Assembly: GCF_026212465.1 (NCBI RefSeq)
Contig: NC_080055.1
Span: 17,506,963 to 17,570,962 of the forward strand
Source of the DNA: Amaranthus tricolor
Taxonomy: Eukaryota; Streptophyta; Magnoliopsida; Caryophyllales; Amaranthaceae
Length of the DNA: 64,000 nucleotides
Direction of reading: 5' to 3'
Made by a program: the position numbers and the translations under genes. The notes under the pieces were generated by a model. It was not told the DNA's origin. It made no database searches and saw only the letters and a list, made by a program, of their open reading frames with translations. This document shows positions 59,329 to 64,000 of this stretch, piece by piece. The first letter of the stretch is position 1, and the number at the start of each line of letters is the position of its first letter.

Positions 59329-60232
59329 ATTCTAAGACTCAAGAAGCTCTCAAAATGAAGTGTAAGAGTAAGGATAAGAGTGAAAAGAAAGAAAGAAAAA
59401 AACACGAAGTTTTGGAACTTTTGTGTGCACAAAACAGAAAACAAACAGAACCAATCAGCACAATTTCAGAATCTATGTGCTCAACTTTCACTACTGTTAA
59501 CCCAATCAAACCACATTTACTTTTGATGAAACTTGGTGAAAACACACCCCAAGATGTCTAAAAACACCTCAATTTCAAATTACTCAAAAATATTGTGTGG
59601 TTTAATCACTGTTTCTGTGACTTTTGGTTGAAAACACTTATGCATCTTTTTTTTCCACAACCCCAATGACTACAAAACAAGGCTCACCAAAAACTAGACT
59701 CAAAATGAATCAATGTGAAAAAAAGAAAATTTAAAAAAGACTCAAAAATGAAGGATGAAGAGATAAAATACAGAAGACAAAAAAAACTTCAACTATTCTG
59801 TATTATTAATCAACAACATGAATGGGTCATTTAAGAAACCTATAAAACGTATGTAAAAGTGCACAAATGATGTGGTTTGATGAATATAGGATAGTGATTG
59901 ATAATGTGATGGAAAATGAAGGCCAAAGAAAGGAATCTTGAAAGGTTTTCGAAGACAGCTTACCACGGTGCACAGAACTGATCAACTGTGCGCAGTCTGT
60001 AAAGAATCATGCATATCTCCTTCACTACTCCACCAAATCCAATAATTCCAAAGCCAAACGTTCACCAACTCAATGAAGAATTATTTGTGAAAAAGTTTTG
60101 AAAAATAACCTCAAACGGTCCTCCAAATCGATCAATTTTCAAACCCCAAAACTGACAGAATCTGAAAATTTTTCACACTTTTAATGTCTTCGTATTTTCC
60201 CTTCTGTGCGCACCTTTCCCTCTTCGTGAACC
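59329..60232 (-). other. Leader region of the LARD-like element
   Basis: About 900 bp of AT-rich sequence between the PBS and the acidic ORF, with no supported coding frame on either strand. Confidence 0.5.
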
Positions 60233-60246
60233 GTGCTCTGATACCA
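60233..60246 (-). other. Primer-binding site of the LARD-like element
   Basis: The minus strand reads TGGTATCAGAGCAC, complementary to the 3' end of iMet tRNA. It lies three bases inside the LTR that starts at 60250. Confidence 0.88.
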
Positions 60247-60249
60247 ATT

Positions 60250-61210
60250 TGATGCAAAACTAAGGCTGAATAGGGCCTTGGTTATGCAAGGATGAATATT
60301 GTGCAGAAGTTTGGTTTGTTACTCTTCTCAGGAAACTACAAATACTATCAAAAGAACCCTCAATGATCACAAACAGAACCAAGAAATGGCTTCTTGATTT
60401 TCTGATGATGATGATCACTGACTATCTCGACTCCTTTCTCTAATACACAAACTATACTATCACGTTACAAAGTCTTCCAGATTTTGTGTCCAAGTTCCCT
60501 TAAAGAGTCAAGGTTGGTCCACAACTCTTAACACTCCAAGGATCAAAGGTTACTCCGTAGCCTTTGTTGAAGTTTCCATACAAACTTCAGAGAAAACAGA
60601 AATCAATTTTTTGAATTACCTCTTGCATTCTATTGAATGATTAAAACTAAAACGTGTTTATTACACAAGTGAGACTCTCCTTATATAGAGATCTCAACAA
60701 ACTTAACGGCTTAAAACATCCACGTGCAAAACATGTGCACACTTAAAAACATAACATACAACTAAAATACTCTACAAAACTGTCGACCAGACTAAAACTG
60801 GCGATTGGATGACCTTGGGCTCACTTTTTGAATGACTTCCCATGCTTGGAAGTGGACGCTTAGAGTCTTGATGGAGAGATCGTTGTATGAAGATTCCATT
60901 TCTACCCTTTACTCCCCTTAGGGTACGAGTATCAGCTTCGAACAACTCATGAAAGGAGGGTTGGTTAGCTATCTTCAGATGAAGAATTCTGACAGTTCAT
61001 CTGGCAACTGTGTGACTTTCAACCTCTTTTCTTGGTGTCTTCCTGTGATTGCTAGGAGGTACTTAGGGTCTTGATAGAAAGGTCCATGTAGTGAGATTCC
61101 ATTTCTATCTTCCATGTCCTTCAAGATGCAAAGGTTAGCTCTGGACAGTCCTTGCAAGGTCACCTGGTCAAAGGTTCTCAAGGACTGTTCTGTTTGCTCT
61201 GTTTTTGTTC
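60250..61210 (-). repeat. 5' LTR of the LARD-like element, outer end lost
   Basis: Direct repeat of 56976 to about 57926 with scattered differences. The match ends near 61214. The last 85-90 bp of the partner (to 58014) are missing and are replaced by a second copy of an internal LTR segment. Confidence 0.85.
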
Positions 61211-61318
61211 TCTGATGATGATGATCATTGACTATCTCGACTCCTTTCTCTAATACACAAACTACACTATCACGTTACAAAGTCTTCCAGACTTTGTGTC
61301 CAAGTTCCCTTTAAAGTG
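61211..61318 (-). repeat. Duplicated internal LTR segment at the broken end of the LARD-like element
   Basis: Positions 61211-61318 repeat 60401-60507 (TCTGATGATGATGATCA to TTCCCTTTAAAG) with a few substitutions and one inserted T. The copy abuts the Copia gag fragment directly. It may be the relic of a third, mostly deleted LTR. Confidence 0.75.
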
Positions 61319-62217
61319 CATGAATTACATGAATTACAACGCAAGTATAATAACATGAAAGTGAATGATATTACAATGGATGAAATTTACATAGTTTCTA
61401 TTATCATAGATAAATTACCATACACCTGGAGGGATGTTAAACATGCCCTCAAACACAAAAAGGAAGATATTACTCTCTCAGAGCTCGCTCAACATCATCA
61501 AGTTGAAGCAAGTTTAAGAGAAATTGAAAGTTCAAGGGGAGATCACCCAATCTCTCAACCATCAACATGGTGATAGATGATGAAAAGGCGTCAACAAGTG
61601 GAGGCAAGAGGAAGAAACCCCAAAGGCAAAGGCAAGAAAAAGGAAAATGATAATGCTTTTTTGGAATGTGGAAAAACCGGACATCGCAACAAAAATTGCT
61701 TTGTGTTCAAGAATAAACAAAAGAAGATGAAGGGTAATGCTTCTACAAGCAAAGACCCTCCTACTAAAGGTAAACTTGCTATTTTGGATAAAAATTCTGG
61801 TTTGAGTTCATCTACCATGGATTCTAATGTGAATATTGAGCAGGATAATGACATGTCTTTGTTAATCGATTTAGGGGCCTCGAGACATGTATGCAAGAGT
61901 AAACAATGGTTCAAAACTTTACACAATGCTGTGGATCAAAAGAATCTCTACATGGGAGACAATTCATCAATCAAAGTCCACAACAAAGGACAAGTGAAAC
62001 TGTTGTTCACATCGGGAAATACTTTGCTCTCGGTATTAGTAGGAATCTTGTTTCCGGTCCCATCTTGAATCGATTAGGATATAAGTTGGTGTTTGAAGCC
62101 GATAGATGTATAATATTTAAGTGTAACTTGTTTATAGGTCATGCTTATTTATGTTGTAATTTGTTTAAACTCTCTTTGAATAATCATAAAAACTTGTTTA
62201 TAGGTCGTGCTTATTAG
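61316..62217 (+). pseudogene. Gag, protease and pre-integrase fragment of the second old Copia
   Basis: A UBN2-like gag part (VHELHELQRKYN, MDEIYIVSIIIDKLPYTW, LKHKKEDITLSELAQH) is followed by a zinc knuckle of which the first Cys pair is partly lost (FLECGKTGHRNKNC). A protease has LIDLGASRHVC, where DSG or DTG is usual, and LYMGDNSSIKV. After a frameshift near 62020, a pre-integrase segment follows (GISRNLVSGPILNRLGYKLVFEAD). The element breaks off near 62217, about 200 bp from the stop codon of the host gene, without integrase, RT or a 3' LTR. A stop (TGA at 61571-61573) and several shifts show decay. Confidence 0.82.
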
Positions 62218-62423
62218 AGATGTTGCCATATTTTAACAGTACACAGACCAGGAAAAAAGCAAAGATTACCATTGGTATCAAATCATGTTTTGTTATATTT
62301 CCATTTAGGAAAATGTAATTTACATTACAATTCAAAGACCACTCAATTTCAATGTGAATATACAAATGCACACAATTCTGCCTCTAAATTTCCTCTACAA
62401 TGACTACCAAACTTCCATTGGTG
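62218..62423 (-). other. Likely 3' UTR of the glucanase gene, adjoining TE debris
   Basis: About 200 bp downstream of the minus-strand stop codon. It should contain the transcript end, but I see no unmistakable AATAAA on the minus strand. The Copia fragment starts right beyond it. Confidence 0.45.
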
Positions 62424-63543
62424 TCACAGAATAAGAAATAACAATACACACACAAAAACAAGTGTCCATAAAACCCCAAATAATCCTGTATGTAGAGCCC
62501 TACAAGAGCTGTAATCAATCATGACAGGAAACTCGCAGGTGCTGTCTGATGGATCTTGATCAGTGATCATAGCTAACCCATCAAAATCACAGTTCCATGT
62601 ATCCTGACCAGTGATTTGATAATACATATTGAATGCATAGGAAGCATTCCCTTGAACAGTCAGGTGATTGCATGAACATCCATAGCCTAAAGAAGTACAA
62701 TCTGACAAACTACAAGCATAGTTGATGTTATCAGGCAAATTTCCCAATGTATTTTTAGCATCAGGGTTCAAAACACACCATTGTTTAACCATATATTGCA
62801 CTCCTTCAACCGGGATTAGTACTCGATCTTCTTGCATCCCCGCTAAATCGAGTTCATACTTTGGCATCCCATCGTACTCAAAAATCCCCCAATGCCTCTC
62901 AAAGTTCCCTGGTGCAATACTCTTAGCATTTTCATCGATCAAACTAAACAAGTATACGTTAATTTTTCCCTTTCGAAGTGGGGTCCCTTCGCCACATAGG
63001 ATATGTTCGAGAAGGCCTTGATTGAACCTCTTAGCATTCGCGACATTAGCATACATATCACCGTCAGTAGGCCAACCTACTTCTCCTACTATGATCTCCA
63101 TATCAGGGTACCCTGCTTTGTTTAGAGCTGATACTAGAGTGTCGTAATTTGCATCGAAAACGTTTGTGTAAATCAAACCCTGGTCTCTTATAGGCACATT
63201 TGAGCCCTCAAAGAAAGCATAATCAATTGGGAAGTTCTTGTTTCCGTATAGACTAAGAAAAGGGTAGATGTTGACGGTGAAGGGGGCGTTGTTTTGATGT
63301 AGAAATTGAAGGATTTCGAGAGTAAGATCTCGAACTTCTGGTCTGAAATCTCCAGCTGAGGGCACAGGGTTTGATTCAGGAGAGAAATATACATCTGCAT
63401 TGAATGGGATTGTTGCCTTGATTCGATCCCCGAATCCTGCATTATTAAGGGCTTCTTGAATGTTTTTGAGGGCTGGTAACATGTAATTTAGGTATGTGCC
63501 ATTGTAGGTTTGTAGTGTGGGCTCATTCCCAACTCCAACATAG
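62424..63543 (-). CDS. Glucan endo-1,3-beta-glucosidase (GH17 + X8/CBM43, GPI-anchored), last exon
   Basis: Hydrolyses internal beta-1,3-glucan (callose) bonds at the cell surface or plasmodesmata, by analogy with plant GH17 enzymes. The exon starts after an acceptor, TTGTGCAG (63551-63544), with one base of a split codon, and encodes 372 residues plus TGA. The proton donor Glu lies in YVGVGNEP (residue 7 of the exon) and the nucleophile Glu in [13 protein letters not shown] (residue 154). An X8 domain with spaced cysteines (about 254-338: [31 protein letters not shown]) follows. The C-terminal hydrophobic segment (354-372) fits GPI-anchor addition. The signal peptide and first third of the catalytic domain are missing because exon 1 is outside the window. 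The exon has no lesion, so the gene looks functional. It resembles the Arabidopsis glucanase 8 type in layout. Confidence 0.93.
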
Positions 63544-64000
63544 CTGCACAAGAAGGAACAAAATCAGGAAAAGATTAAGACCCAGATCAATGGCTTAATA
63601 AGCAAGACATCATTGACTTATAGTCTAAAATCAGGAACTAAAATTCAAGGAAACTTCATTCAAATTTTAAAAATGAACTATTTGCCCAAATTTTACTTTT
63701 GATATGGTTCTTACTACTTTGACGCACTTTTACTCTCTATACTCTCTAATTTACTCCTTAATCTTTTGTATTATTTACAAATGGAGCAAAATGAGTGAAG
63801 GGAGGGACTATAATTCATCAAGAAACAAGATTGAAATACAAATTGAAAATCATGCTGAAAATCAAGAATCAAGAAAGACAGGGAAAATCCCACATTTCTC
63901 AATCAAGACCCACATTAAAGTTCAAATGTGTGATCCAAAACAAAAAATACCCATCAAAGATTTTAACACATTTAAGACCAAAAACAGCAAGATAATGAGA
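63544..64000 (-). other. Intron (partial) of the glucanase gene
   Basis: AT-rich sequence upstream of the exon acceptor. It shows no homology to the expected N-terminal GH17 coding part, so the donor site and exon 1 lie beyond 64000. Confidence 0.7.

Larger units (their letters stand above)
56976..61214 (-). mobile_element. Non-autonomous (LARD-like) LTR element, probably gypsy-derived
   Basis: Two direct repeats (56976-58014 and 60250-61210) flank about 2.2 kb with an iMet PBS beside the right LTR (60233-60246, minus strand) and a PPT beside the left LTR. This sets the orientation as minus. There are no PR, RT or IN domains, only one acidic repeat protein. The PPT module (hairpin plus CTAAGAAGGGGAG) is like that of the gypsy array, hence the suggested origin. 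It sits inside a Copia gag gene. The right end is rearranged, so no target duplication can be confirmed. Confidence 0.85.

Noticed and set aside
63544..64000. Exon 1 of the glucanase gene within the window
   Set aside because: No frame there encodes the expected N-terminal GH17 motifs; the sequence is AT-rich and intron-like.

Overview
This is eukaryotic plant nuclear DNA, most likely from a eudicot. It is AT-rich and packed with nested LTR retrotransposons, whose primer-binding sites match the plant initiator-Met tRNA. The one host gene visible is an intron-containing plant GH17/X8 beta-1,3-glucanase at the right edge. The species cannot be named from the sequence. I found no prokaryotic features, RNA genes or CRISPR array.

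Positions 1-40048: a head-to-tail array of Ty3/gypsy elements of the Tekay/Del chromovirus type that share LTRs (int-LTR-int-LTR-int-LTR-int-LTR). There are four LTRs (10517-13897, 18986-22366, 27449-30828, 35911-40048). Between them lie three complete internal regions, and the tail of a fourth lies at the left edge. The period is 8,462-8,469 bp. All complete units carry the same stops and frameshifts, so the array grew by DNA recombination and not by new insertions. Diagnostic variants place an unequal crossover between 24245 and 24368. A young sirevirus-type Ty1/copia element (488-10237, minus strand, TSD TGATC) sits in the leftmost unit. It has lost most of gag.

Positions 40049-44616: the right flank of the array is the 3' half of an old, decayed Copia element (RT, RNase H, 3' LTR). 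A solo LTR of another family (42419-43888, TSD CCTAT) has landed next to the TATA box of that old LTR.

Positions 44622-55467: a second, older sirevirus-type Copia on the plus strand (TSD TACTT). It has full gag, pol and env-like reading frames, all broken by point lesions.

Positions 55473-62217: the 5' half of another old Copia (LTR, gag, protease, pre-integrase), split by a minus-strand non-autonomous LTR element (about 56976-61214). That element encodes only an acidic protein made of 15-residue repeats. Its hairpin plus polypurine module resembles that of the gypsy array.

Positions 62424-64000: the last exon and part of the preceding intron of a GPI-anchored GH17/X8 endo-1,3-beta-glucanase gene on the minus strand. 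The first exon lies beyond the window. Apart from this gene, every coding region here belongs to a retrotransposon and nearly all are pseudogenes.
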